Below, one piece after another: positions 39,130 to 50,609 of a DNA stretch of 64,000 nt. The stretch's first letter is position 1, and each line of letters opens with the position of its first letter. Where the stretch lies: assembly GCA_022041995.1 (NCBI GenBank), contig CP074386.1, forward strand, positions 1-64,000, read 5' to 3'. Position numbers and translations under genes: made by a program. Source of the stretch: Cupriavidus necator (GTDB lineage Bacteria; Pseudomonadota; Gammaproteobacteria; Burkholderiales; Burkholderiaceae). The notes below the pieces were generated by a model. That model was not told the DNA's origin, did no database searches, and saw nothing but the letters and a program-made list of their open reading frames with translations.

Positions 39130-42100
39130 ATGAGAATTGGCAGCCCGGCGAGTCCGGACGCTGGTGGCGATCAGAAGATTGACGAGGCTGCACCCGGACA
39201 GTCCCCGACTTCGCGGCCCGAACCTGCGTCCCGGAGGACAGACACGGTCCTTGACACGTTGCCGCGGCGGGAAGACCTGGCAGCGCGTCGCCAGCAGCGC
39301 AGGATGCCGCCTTATTCCGGACCTCAACGGCAAAGGGCATTCGCTTCACGGCCACAGGGGGACGAGGATACTGCCGGACATCCGTTGCGCGCTTTGCCGA
39401 GTAGCGGGAGGCCTGTGTCAGACCGAGCAGCGGACGATGCACCCCGCAGGGCCCAGTCGTCGTGGCCGCCCAGCACGCGCAACCTGCCGGACCAGCAGCT
39501 GCGGTCAACCCTTGCTGCAAGCGGGATGGAGAGGTATCAGATCGCCGCGGCGGCGCCATCGCGCAAGGGACCGGCCCGCGATGCGATTGAAGCGCTGGAT
39601 GAAAGGCACCACTCGAGGATGCGCATCGAGCCGAGCGAACCACAGCGCCGCAGCCGGAATCTGGGGAGAGTCCTGACGTATCCTGAACACGAGTTCGGCC
39701 GGCAGCTCAGGAACCAACGGTATGCGCAGCAGCAAGTGCTTTCCGGCAACGCGAAGGATGCCGATTTCCCTGAACTTGCCATCCGGTTGGCAAGGGAGAA
39801 CGTGCTGGCACAGCGCAACGGCTACGGGCAGGCACTGGTCTTTCTGCGCCCAGACTATGCCGGCGACAACCTGCACTTCCTGGACTTGTATTTGCAGAAA
39901 CTGCAGGTCAGGAACATACCGCCTGCGCGGGCCAACGACGTTCGCGAGGCGGTTGAACTGGCGGCGCACTATCTTGTGGACACCGACTGGTGCCGGGGCG
40001 CGCCGGCTGCAAGCTACGTGCATTTCGCCAACAAGCTTAGCAAGCATGCCGACAGCGAGATCTGCCGGCTAGCGCTGCGAAGCATCGCGACCGAACTGCT
40101 GAGGCCGGGCGCGCTGCACAGGCTGAACGGACGGCAAGCCGCCATGCTGTGCAATGCGCTGTCCAAGGCGCCGGAGCGCCCGGCGTGCTGCGATGCGGTG
40201 TCCGGTCTTGTCAGGCATCTTCGATCGCATGGTCTGATCCCGACGCTGAACGCACAGGATATGTCAAATCTGCTCAATGCCCTGAGCAAGTGGTCGGACG
40301 ATGGCAGGGTCAGGGAGAACGCACTGGAGCTGGCCAGGCGCGTTGCGGCAGACGCGCCGCTGCGCGAGTCGATGAATGCGCTGGGGGTGGCCATCACGGT
40401 CAACGCTCTCTCGAAGTGGCCTGACGAAGCCGATGCGCGTCAGGCGGCGCTGCGGCTGGCCGAACGCGTGACATCGGACGCAAAGCTGCGCCAGCGGATG
40501 GACGGGCAGCATGTTGCCAACGCGCTCAATGCATTCTCAAAGTGGCCGGCGTCGCATCGGGCCAGCGAGGCGGTACGGTGCCTGGCCCGGCGCCTCACAT
40601 CGGAACCCCAGCTGTGCCAGTCGATGGAGGCGAAACATGTGTCCAATGCCCTGAACGCGCTCTCGAAGTGGCCGGACAAGGAAGAGGCTCGTAAGGCGGC
40701 GCTGCGGCTGGCCGAGCGCGTTAGCTCGGAACCCCAGCTGTGCCAGTCGATGGAGGCGAAACATGTGTCCAATGCCCTGAACGCGCTCTCGAAGTGGCCG
40801 GACAAGGAAGAGGCTCGTAAGGCGGCGCTGCGGCTGGCCGAGCGCGTTAGCTCGGAACCCCAGCTGTGCCAGTCGATGGAGGCGCAGGCCGTGGCCAACG
40901 CCCTGAACGCGTTTTCGAAGTGGCCGGACGCGGACGAGGCCAGCGCCGCGGCGCTGGCGCTTGCCGATCGTCTGACCTCGGAGGCTGAGGGCGATGCGCG
41001 GCTGCGCGAGTCGATGGATGCGCGGGAGGTGACCACCGCGCTCAATGCGCTTTCGAAGTGGCCGGACAAGGAAGAGGCTCGTGAGGCGGCGCTGCGGCTG
41101 GCCGAGCGCGTTAGCTCGGAACCCCAGCTGTGCCAGTCGATGGAGGCGAAACATGTGGCCAATGCCCTGAACGCGCTCTCGAAGTGGCCGGACAAGGAAG
41201 AGGCTCGTGAGGCGGCGCTGCGGCTGGCCGAGCGCGTTAGCTCGGAACCCCAGCTGTGCCAGTCGATGGACGCGCAGGCAGTGGCCAACGCCCTGAACGC
41301 GTTTTCGAAGTGGCCGGACGCGGACGAGGCAAGCGCCGCGGCGCTGCGGCTGGCCGGTCGCCTCGCATCGGACCCGCGGCTGCGCCAGTCGATGGATGCG
41401 CTGGCCGTGGCCAATGCCCTGAACGCGCTTTCGAAGTGGCCGGGCGAAGACGAGGCCAGCGCCGCGGCGCTGGCGCTTGCCGATCGTCTGACCTCGGAGG
41501 CTGAGGGCGATGCGCGGCTGCGCGAGTCGATGGAGGCGCGGGAGGTGACCACCGCGCTCAATGCGCTTTCGAAGTGGCCGGACAAGGAAGAGGCTCGTAA
41601 GGCGGCGCTGCGGCTGGCCGAGCGCGTTAGCTCGGAACCCCAGCTGTGCCAGTCGATGGACGGGCAGAACGTGGCCAACGCGCTCAATGCGCTCTCGAAA
41701 TGGCCGGACCAGGCCAAGGCCCGCGACGCCGCGCTGCGGCTGGCCGAGCGCGTTAGCTCGGAACCCCAGCTGTGCCAGTCGATGGAGGCGAAACATGTGT
41801 CCAACGCCCTGAACGCGTTTTCGAAGTGGCCGGACGCGGACGAGGCAAGCGCCGCGGCGCTGGCGCTTGCCGATCGTCTGACCTCGGAGGCTGAGGGCGA
41901 TGCGCGGCTGCGCGAGTCGATGGAGGCGCGGGAGGTGACCACCGCGCTCAATGCGCTCTCGAAGTGGCCGGACCAGGCCAAGGCCCGCGACGCCGCGCTA
42001 CGGCTGGCCGAGCGCGTTAGCTCGGAACCCCAGCTGTGCCAGTCGATGGACGCGCGGGCCGTGGCCAACGCGCTCAATGCGCTCTCGAAGTGGCCGGGCG

Positions 42101-45100
42101 AAGACGAGGCCCGCGACGCCGCGCTGCGGCTGGCCGAGCGCGTTAGCTCGGAACCCCAGCTGTGCCAGTCGATGGAGGCGAAACATGTGTCCAATGCCCT
42201 GAACGCGTTCTCGAAGTGGCCGGACAAGGAAGAGGCTCGTAAGGCGGCGCTGCGGCTGGCCGAGCGCGTTAGCTCGGAACCCCAGCTGTGCCAGTCGATG
42301 GAGGCGCAGGCCGTGGCCAACGCCCTGAACGCGTTTTCGAAGTGGCCGGACGCGGACGAGGCCAGCGCCGCGGCGCTGGCGCTTGCCGATCGTCTGACCT
42401 CGGAGGCTGAGGGCGATGCGCGGCTGCGCGAGTCGATGGATGCGCGGGAGGTGACCAACGCGCTCAATGCGCTTTCGAAGTGGCCGGACAAGGAAGAGGC
42501 TCGTGAGGCGGCGCTGCGGCTGGCCGAGCGCGTTAGCTCGGAACCCCAGCTGTGCCAGTCGATGGACGCGCAGGCAGTGGCCAACGCCCTGAACGCGTTT
42601 TCGAAGTGGCCGGACGCGGACGAGGCAAGCGCCGCGGCGCTGCGGCTGGCCGGTCGCCTCGCATCGGACCCGCGGCTGCGCCAGTCGATGGATGCGCTGG
42701 CCGTGGCCAATGCCCTGAACGCGCTTTCGAAGTGGCCGGGCGAAGACGAGGCCAGCGCCGCGGCGCTGGCGCTTGCCGATCGTCTGACCTCGGAGGCTGA
42801 GGGCGATGCGCGGCTGCGCGAGTCGATGGATGCGCGGGAGGTGACCAACGCGCTCAATGCGCTTTCGAAGTGGCCGGACAAGGAAGAGGCTCGTGAGGCG
42901 GCGCTGCGGCTGGCCGAGCGCGTTAGCTCGGAACCCCAGCTGTGCCAGTCGATGGACGGGCAGAACGTGGCCAACGCGCTCAATGCGCTCTCGAAATGGC
43001 CGGGCGAAGACGAGGCCCGCGACGCCGCGCTGCGGCTGGCCGAGCGCGTTAGCTCGGAACCCCAGCTGTGCCAGTCGATGGAGGCGAAACATGTGTCCAA
43101 CGCCCTGAACGCGTTTTCGAAGTGGCCGGACGCGGACGAGGCCAGCGCCGCGGCGCTGGCGCTTGCCGATCGTCTGACCTCGGAGGCTGAGGGCGATGCG
43201 CGGCTGCGCGAGTCGATGGATGCGCGGGAGGTGACCACCGCGCTCAATGCGCTCTCGAAGTGGCCGGACCAGGCCAAGGCCCGCGACGCCGCGCTACGGC
43301 TGGCCGAGCGCGTTAGCTCGGAACCCCAGCTGTGCCAGTCGATGGACGCGCAGGCAGTGGCCAACGCGCTCAATGCGCTCTCGAAGTGGCCGGGCGAAGA
43401 CGAGGCCCGCGACGCCGCGCTGCGGCTGGCCGAGCGCGTTAGCTCGGAACCCCAGCTGTGCCAGTCGATGGACGCGCAGGCAGTGGCCAACGCCCTGAAC
43501 GCGTTTTCGAAGTGGCCGGACGCGGACGAGGCAAGCGCCGCGGCGCTGGCGCTTGCCGATCGTCTGACCTCGGAGGCTGAGGGCGATGCGCGGCTGCGCC
43601 AGTCGATGGGCGCGCAGGCCGTGGCCAGCACCCTCCACGCACTGTCCCGATGGCCGCAAGAAAGCGGCCTGCATGAAGCGGCGTGGTGTCTGGCGGCACG
43701 CCTGGGCTGGGCTCCGCTCGAGTGGAGCACGTTCGAATTCGGCCAGACCGGCCAGATTGCCAACGCGCTGGCGCGGCTCGGCCGGGACGAAGACGGGAAC
43801 GCCATTCTCGCACGCGATGTACTGATGGGGGTAGCGGTGCACCTGGAGCTGTACCCGGAACGCTTCGACAGCGCCGAGGGCCGCCATGTGGGTATGCTGC
43901 TCAAGGCTTTCGCCCAGCTGCGGATGCACGACGCGCTGCGGCTGCTCGCAACGCCGGCGCTGGATCGTGTCATGACGCTGTGTCTCGAAGGACGGCTGCG
44001 CGAAGAACCGCTGGAAAGTGTGGGCACCCTGTGCATGGGGCTGCTGCCGCTGGCGCGCAGCCCGCAGTTGCAGCGCCACCGGGTGCGCGCCCTGCAGACG
44101 TTCGACGCGCTGAAGCCAGTCGTAGAACACAAGATCGACGCGTATCTGCGCCAAGCCCCGGGCGGGGCAGGCGCTCGTGCCGGGCTGCGCCTGAAGGACG
44201 GCGACGAAGCATGCGGCACGCGCTGTCCGGCCCTGTCACTGTATCAGGTGCTCAAGGCATACACCGTGGTGGCCCACCAGTGGAAGCCGCGCTACATCAG
44301 CGGCGGGCGTGAGTCGGTGAAGACGCACCAGGAGACTCTGAAGCAGTGGGTGCGACAGACGCTGGACAGGACGCGCCCGCTCATCGAGACGGATCTGCAG
44401 GAAAAGAGCTGGAACTTGATTGCGCAGATCGAGGCGGATGATGCGATCCTGGACGCGCTGGATCTGCGGCTGGCCAGCGCGGCGCATCTGGAGGCCCTCA
44501 CGACGCGTTACCCTCCTCGCCGGTTCGATCTGGCAGCGCGCCACGAGAGCCTGCGCACAGCGGTGGGAAACGTCGTACCACCCGAACCGAGTGGGGGCGA
44601 CACCACGCATGTCACGGTCGACTTGCGGGGACGGGAACTGGAGCCCGCCGCGTCGTCCGACGGGGCGGAGCCTGCGTATTCGTTTTATTCACGTCTGACC
44701 GGTCAGCCGCTGGTCGAGGTGCGGCTGCCTGGGGAGTTAAGCGCCTTCATGCTCGCGCGCACGTTCCAGTACAAAGACGAGCCTTGGCGCTTCGACATGT
44801 TTGGCGGCAGCCGCCTGACACGGGGGCGGCGGAAGTCAGCCCGGGACATCGCCGCCGGCCGCAGCGCGTCTGCTTCGGTGCTGCCGGCAGTGCGGTATGC
44901 CGACAGTGCCCCAGGCAGCGCCTTCATGGAACTGGCGCAGAAGCTGGCGCCGCAGCGCGAGGACTGGTCGCGCATGCAACGCGCGCTCATGGAGATGGTG
45001 CCACCTGACCATGTGGTGGAGGGCACGTTGCGGCTGGGCTGGTTTGAGGACGTGGCCGGGCCGCAGCACCCCTTCAGGCTTCAAGGGCCACACCACGAGC

Positions 45101-48100
45101 GCATCGCGCTCTGTCCAAATGACGGCTGCGGGTTTCTGAGATGGGACGTGGCGATGCGCATTCCGGTGGTGCGCGAACATATCGAGGCATGGGAGGCAGT
45201 CAGGGAGGCACGGGGCGACGAGGCACAGCAAAAGCTGGTGGATGGGCAGCAGCCGGGATTTAACACGCTGCCACCGCAGGCCCTGATGCATTTCCCGCGG
45301 GATGAGGCGGCGCTTGACGAAGCGCGCGAGGTGATGCAGCGCAGGCTGAACGGGGTGGACCGGCACGCATCGCAGGCGGTGGACTGCCTGACGCTGTACC
45401 AACTGGCCGTCAGCGGCGGCTACCAGGGGCGGCGCATCCGCGCGGTCCCCTCGGCTGACGACAGGCTGTATCTGCCGACGATTCCGCTGCCGGGCTTTGC
45501 GCAGTTGCAGGGCGATGTGCTGGTGGGCAAACCGCCGTACGATAAGGAGAACCTGTTGCCCATTGCGGCCGCGCAGGTCGTTACGCCCGATCAGGAGGAC
45601 GTGACGGCCCAGTTTCTGGACCAGTGCTTCGCCATCCAGTACAGCTATACGGGATTCGATGAGGATTCGGGCACGGGCGCCGACATGCTGCACAGCAAGG
45701 GCATGCTGATCATCCCGCCGCCGGGCTACTGGTCGCCGGATCCGGACCACCAGGGGCTGCACCTGGCCTGTTCGCGGGAGGACCTGAAGACGCTGTCGCG
45801 CTGGAAGAGCCGGCGCGAGCGCGACACGCTGCCGCAGCAGATGTTCAGCACGGGCAGCCTGCGGGTCAAGGACGTGCTGCTGCCTGGGCGGCTTGGGGCA
45901 ATCCCGATTGCGGAGCTGCGCAAGCGGAGCATGGACACGGACGGGGACGATGCGTTCGTCTATGCGGGCTATCCGGCTCTCGTGGGCCACATCGGTCGCG
46001 TCATGCAGTCGCGCCAGGCGCGACGGGGCGAGGAGCGCTCGTTCAAGCCGCCCAAGACTGCGCATCCGGCCATCGATGAACGGGGCCGCTACCAGGCGGG
46101 ACGGGCGCGCGAAATTATGGCCGAGCAGCGGGGGGCGCGTTGCTGGGTAAAGCCGCCACGCTCGCCATGCGCTTTCTCGCGCAGCCAGATGAGCTGCGCG
46201 AGGCCATGGCGCGAAACATGATGTTCGGCACCTACGACGGCGTGGCGCGTGATTTGCGCAACGGACTGCGCAGGCGGCTGCAGGGGGACAAGGATGCACC
46301 AGCGCTGCAGCAGTTGCAGGTGCAGGCGCATGAGGCGATTGACCGAGCCCATGAGCCGCAAGCGTGCGAGGCGGCGAAACTGCTGTATGAGCTGTGTATG
46401 CAGCTGGGCAGGGACAGCGTCCAGGCACCGCAGCTTCCGTCCGCGCTGGCGCAGGGGTTCCCCGCACTTGCGAGCGCCTATGAGCAGGCAGACGACACGG
46501 CCGGGCGTGTGCACGCGGTGCTGGACAACTACCCGGTGTGCCGTCTGTCGCGTACGGCGTTCCCCGAGGGGCAGCCGGGGCTGGTGCCGGGCGAGCCGGA
46601 GCTGTCCATGCGCAACCTGTTTACGATAGCCATAAAGGTGGGCACCGACGCGCTGAAGTCGGACACGGGCACCGATCTCTTTACAAGCGTGATCGAGAGT
46701 TGCGAAATGGCTGAACGCCGGTATCCCGACCGTCTGCGTCGGGTACCGTACAGCAAGCCGACGTTGGCGGAAATACGGCACGGGCGCTTCGATCCACAGT
46801 GGGCAGACGCTGCGCTGCGGCAGATGCCAACGATGGCAGCGGGTGTCATGCAGGACGCCGTCCGGGCGCTGCAGCAGGCGGAGCTGCTCAGCGTACCGGC
46901 TACGCCGGCCGAACGGGCGCAGGAGGTTTCCCGGGAGGCGCTTGAGCAAGAGGCGCTGGCGCTCAATGAACGGGCCCGTTTGGCCGAGCCGGGGATCACG
47001 ATGAGGCTGCAGGACATCGTGAACGGGTGCAGTGAGCCCGGACACGCGCGGGCGGGTCTGGCGGGCGAACAGAAGAACAGGCTGAAGTCGCCGCGCTCGC
47101 TGCAGGACAAGCTGGCCCGGCTGATTGGTGGAGTGCCGCCCCGGACCCTGGCCCAGGCCAGCGCGCTGGTCAACGATGCGCTGCGCTACAGTGTGGTGCT
47201 GCCCGCGGATACGTTTATGGGGGACTATCGCCAGATCATGGCGCAGCTCGCGAAGGCGCATACTCTGATCCGGCGCACGAATCACTTCCTGCGGGGCCGC
47301 AGCCCTTTCCAGGCGGTGAGCGTCACGCTGAAGGAGCCAAACGGCATCGCATGGGAAATCCAGTTTCATACAGAGCAAACGTTCAGATGCAAGGAGAAGT
47401 ACCACGACCTGTACAAGCAGGCGCAACGACGTGGATTCGATGGCGCCTCCGGCGACGAGATCTGGAAGTTGCTCGGGCCAGCGCGCGAGGCCTTCCGTGC
47501 ATTACCCGTTCCTGCGGGGGTGGAAGATATCGTGGACTGGGAGCCGGAAACGGTATTGAAGGTGCAGCCGCGGCCCCAGGCGTCAGCCACGCCGCGCGTG
47601 CCTGCCCCCCTTGCGCAACTGGCCCAGCAGATCAGAAGCCAGGCTGAACGTCTCGAGGGTGCGGTCTGGCCTGTGCTGCAGCAGGCGCTGGAGCACCACG
47701 GCGCGAAGTTGCGCGCGGACATGGACGGTGGCGGCTGGCGCAGGTTTATCTTTAAGAAGAAGAAAAGCATTGAAGAGAAGCTTGCCCGGATACAGCGCGA
47801 GCAGGGCCTGCAAACACCGCAGGAGGCCGCCAGGCGGGTACGCGATGGTCTGCGCTATGAGGTGATCCTCGGTGCAGAGAGATTTGCCATGGACGCCCGG
47901 AGGATCCTGACCAGTCTGCAAAGGGCCGGCATGACGGTCATGCGCGTGAACAACAGCTTTACCCGGGAGGGCACCGGCTATGCTGGCCTGAATGTGAACG
48001 TGCGCACCCGCGTTGAGGGCGAAGACGCCGACTGGGAAATCCAGTTCCACACCCGTGATAGCCTGAAGGCCAAGGAGAAGGGTCACCGGACCTACGAAAG

Positions 48101-48928
48101 GCTGCGCCAACTGTCGCCTGATGCGGTGCCGCGCGGGACGCTGGAGCAGGACCTGCGCGACGCGGCAGCCCGCGTGGCGCCCCCGCAGGGCATCGAGATG
48201 ATCCTGTCCTTCGATCTCTATGCGGAACCATCCATTGCCGACGAGAGGCCTGGCGGCCCGATGAACCAGCCGTATCGCGGCGCAGCCGCGGATCAAGCAC
48301 GCAGCTCCGACCTGGACACCGGGCAACCCTACGGGCCGCACGGTGCCACGCGGAGCGCGCCTGCCGTGACACACCCGGCCCCCGATCCTGGCCATGCTGT
48401 TCGCAGCAACTGGGCCCCCTCCCCCGCGCGCACCGGACGTGCTGAGCGGCCTGCACGACCCCCCTGGCGGGTGCCTCGCCGGCTCAGGTGCCCGTTCCCC
48501 CATCCTTGGGCGAATTCAATTCGGGGCCCCTGCTCATCAGTCTTGAACAGTTTCTGGCGCAATCAAACGCTGAGATGGGGATGGCCAGCGGGCTGCAGAA
48601 TAATTGCCTGCTAGACACAGCTCTTCAGCTCAGCCGCAACCTAAGGCGAGAGCCTGCGATGGCAACGGAGCAGACGAGCGAACTCCAGGCACAGGCGCAG
48701 TGGTTGCGGGGCGAGCTATTTCGTAGGGGCCTGGCCGATAGGGATGGCGACATCGACATGTACGAGGCCGGGTGGGGGCTCGCGCGCAGCCTTGGCATAC
48801 GCATCCAGGCCATTGCGGTCAATGCGAGCGGGCAGCTCACAGTGCATCCGGTCGTTGGTCAGCAAGGCCGACTTGTGCATATCCTTCATACACCCGGCCA
48901 CTTTCAGCCATTGTGGCCGCGCCGCTAG
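39130..48928 (+). pseudogene. SKWP-repeat type III effector, copy C, longest version, two frameshifts
   Basis: This is a RipS/XopAD-type giant effector candidate. The ATG at 39130 follows GGAGAAGGGG with a 7-base gap. Restoring one base at each of two short homopolymers (G6 at 46130-46135, G7 in other copies; C6 at 48459-48464, C7 in B and D) gives exactly 3266 codons plus stop. Layout in the corrected protein: disordered Pro/Ser-rich N-terminus (1-110), helical region (110-375), 27 SKWP-type repeats (about 380-1515), further helical region, DTDGDD (2269-2274), WEIQFHT domain 1 (about 2680-2765, WEIQFHT at 2742), WEIQFHT domain 2 (about 2900-2990, at 2969), and a terminal domain with Cys3160 (NNCLLD) and His3258 (GHFQPLW). 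SKWP proteins are injected through the type III system; their host role is poorly known. The stop TAG is completed by IS630. The frames may be truly broken, phase-variable, or misread. Confidence 0.9.
40255..43675 (+). repeat. SKWP repeat array of copy C, 27 units
   Basis: It has one SKWS, 25 SKWP and one final SRWP unit, mostly 42 residues, with some of 46 where SEAEGDA is inserted. A higher-order duplication is visible: sequence around 41256-41504 recurs identically at 42552-42800, an offset of 1296 bp or 10 units. The order of linker tetrapeptides (DKEE, DADE, DKEE, DADE, GEDE, DKEE...) repeats with one unit lost. Confidence 0.92.
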
Positions 48929-50093
48929 TGCAATGTTCCATTCTGTTTGGAACTTAAGCGGCGGTTGGCACAGAATGACCTTCTGTAGGATGTCGCGAGC
49001 GCTCTTGGTCCAGATGAACGGCTTGGGGTTGGTGTTGTGGTGAGCGATGTACTCGTTGATGGCGTCGACCAGTTCCGGCACGCTGGTGAATACGCCGCGG
49101 CGAAGTCGCTCGGTTGTGATGTCACGAAAGAACCGCTCGACCATGTTCAGCCATGATGCGGAGGTGGGCGTGAAGTGCATGTTGAATCGCGGATGCTTGG
49201 CCAGCCAGTCCTGCACCGCAGGATGCTTGTGGGTGGCGTAGTTGTCTGCGATCAGATGCAGCGTTTTGTCCTTGGGCGTCTCGCGGTCGATCTTGCGCAG
49301 GAACTTCAGCCACTCGGTATGGCGGTGGCGCTGCTGGCACTGGGCGATGACCTGGCCATCGAGCACGTTGAGCGCGGCAAACAGCGTGGTCGTGCCGTTG
49401 CGCTTGTAGTCGTGCGTCATGGTGGCCGCACGCCCCTTCTTCAACGGCAAGCCGGGCTGCGTGCGATCCAGCGCCTGCACCTGGCTCTTCTCATCGCAGC
49501 ACAGCACCAGCGCGTGCTCGGGTGGCGACATGTAGAGGCCGACGATGTCTTCGAGCTTCTCGACGAACTTCGGATCGCGCGACACCTTGAAGCCGCGCAC
49601 GATGTGCGGCTTCAACCCGTGGGCGTGCCAATGGCGCATGACGGTGCTGGCGCTCACGCCCAATTCGGCGGCCATCTTGCGCGTGCTCCAGTGCGTGGCC
49701 GCAACGGGCTTGGTTTGAGTGGTCAGCTCCACCAGCCGCGCCGTGTCCACCTTCACCGGCGGCGCACCGCGCGGCAAGTCGCGTTCGATACCGGCCAGCC
49801 CCGATTGCGCATACCGCTCACGCCAACGCGAGACCTGCACGCGTCCGACTCCCAACTGCTCGGCGATGTCCTTGTTCTGCATTCCGTTGGCGGCCAGCAG
49901 CACAATGCGCGCGCGCTGCGCCAGCCTCACGCTCGTGAGCTTCGACCGAACCAGCCTCGTCAAATTGGTTCGCTCCTCGTCGGTCAACATGATCTCGGGG
50001 GCAACTCGCACTCACTCTCTCCACGCTGTGTCGCAGTGTGGGCATTGGAGACGCCGAATTCATATAAGTTCAATCAAGAACAGAACGCTACAC
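48928..50093 (-). mobile_element. IS630-family element 1, complete, between SKWP copies C and D
   Basis: The ends GTGCAATGTTCC and GTGTAGCGTTCTG (other strand) are flanked by TA at 48926-48927 and 50094-50095. Both flanks are the last codons of SKWP genes in opposite orientation, so the element sits at the axis of an inverted repeat. The first and last G bases of the element complete both TAG stop codons. Confidence 0.92.
48960..50011 (-). CDS. IS630-family transposase (intact catalytic residues)
   Basis: This is the same protein as at 3421-4497 but with the family Glu in SASWLNMVERFFRDI, so the DDE set is complete (CCDEKSQ, IADNYATHK, NMVERFF). The start is 50011 (GTG) or ATG 49990. The frame has no stop inside the element: after LCQPPLKFQTEWNIAL it runs through the terminal repeat into antisense SKWP DNA to 48716. 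I give the coding end near the last family residues. This fused tail is probably harmless. Confidence 0.85.
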
Positions 50094-50596
50094 TAGCGGC
50101 GCGGCCACAATGGCTGAAAGTGGCCGGGTGTATGAAGGATATGCACAAGCCGGCCTTGCTGACCAACAACCGGATGCACTGTGAGCTGCCCGCTCGCATT
50201 GACCGCAATGGCCTGGATGCGTATGCCAAGGCTGCGCGCGAGCCCCCACCCGGCCTCGTACATGTCGATGTCGCCATCCCTATCGGCCAGGCCCCTACGA
50301 AATAGCTCGCCCCGCAACCACTGCGCCTGTGCCTGGAGTTCGCTCGTCTGCTCCGTTGCCATCGCAGGCTCTCGCCTTAGGTTGCGGCTGAGCTGAAGAG
50401 CTGTGTCTAGCAGGCAATTATTCTGCAGCCCGCTGGCCATCCCCATCTCAGCGTTTGATTGCGCCAGAAACTGTTCAAGACTGATGAGCAGGGGCCCCGA
50501 ATTGAATTCGCCCAAGGATGGGGGAACGGGCACCTGAGCCGGCGAGGCACCCGCCAGGGGGGGTCGTGCAGGCCGCTCAGCACGTCCGGTGCGCGC

Positions 50597-50609
50597 GGGG
50601 GGGGGGGGG
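50597..50609 (-). repeat. Poly-G13 tract (poly-C on the coding strand) in SKWP copy D
   Basis: Thirteen consecutive G at the position where copies A, B and C have C4-G-C6, C6-T-C5 and C5-T-C5 in coding orientation. It lies directly before the Cys/His C-terminal domain, so its length decides whether that domain is translated in frame. Long homopolymers of this kind slip readily. Confidence 0.85.

Noticed and set aside
40255..43675. Regularly spaced direct repeats as a CRISPR array
   Set aside because: The unit is a 42-codon coding repeat with conserved protein sequence and no unique spacers or cas genes.
40440..44219. A 1259-codon open frame on the strand opposite to the SKWP repeats, and similar long antisense frames at 10578-12170, 51597-54188 and 54785-57295
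   Set aside because: They are read-through shadows of the GC-rich 126-bp repeat and its codon bias, have no ribosome-binding site or family resemblance, and vanish with the true frame.
39130..48928. TAL/BAT-type DNA-binding effector, as known from Mycetohabitans
   Set aside because: The repeats are 42 residues with NALSKWP and linker variation at four positions, not 33-34-residue repeats with two hypervariable residues.
48716..50011. A 431-codon transposase with a C-terminal extension
   Set aside because: The last part is antisense SKWP sequence reached because the IS has no stop of its own; it is not a real domain.
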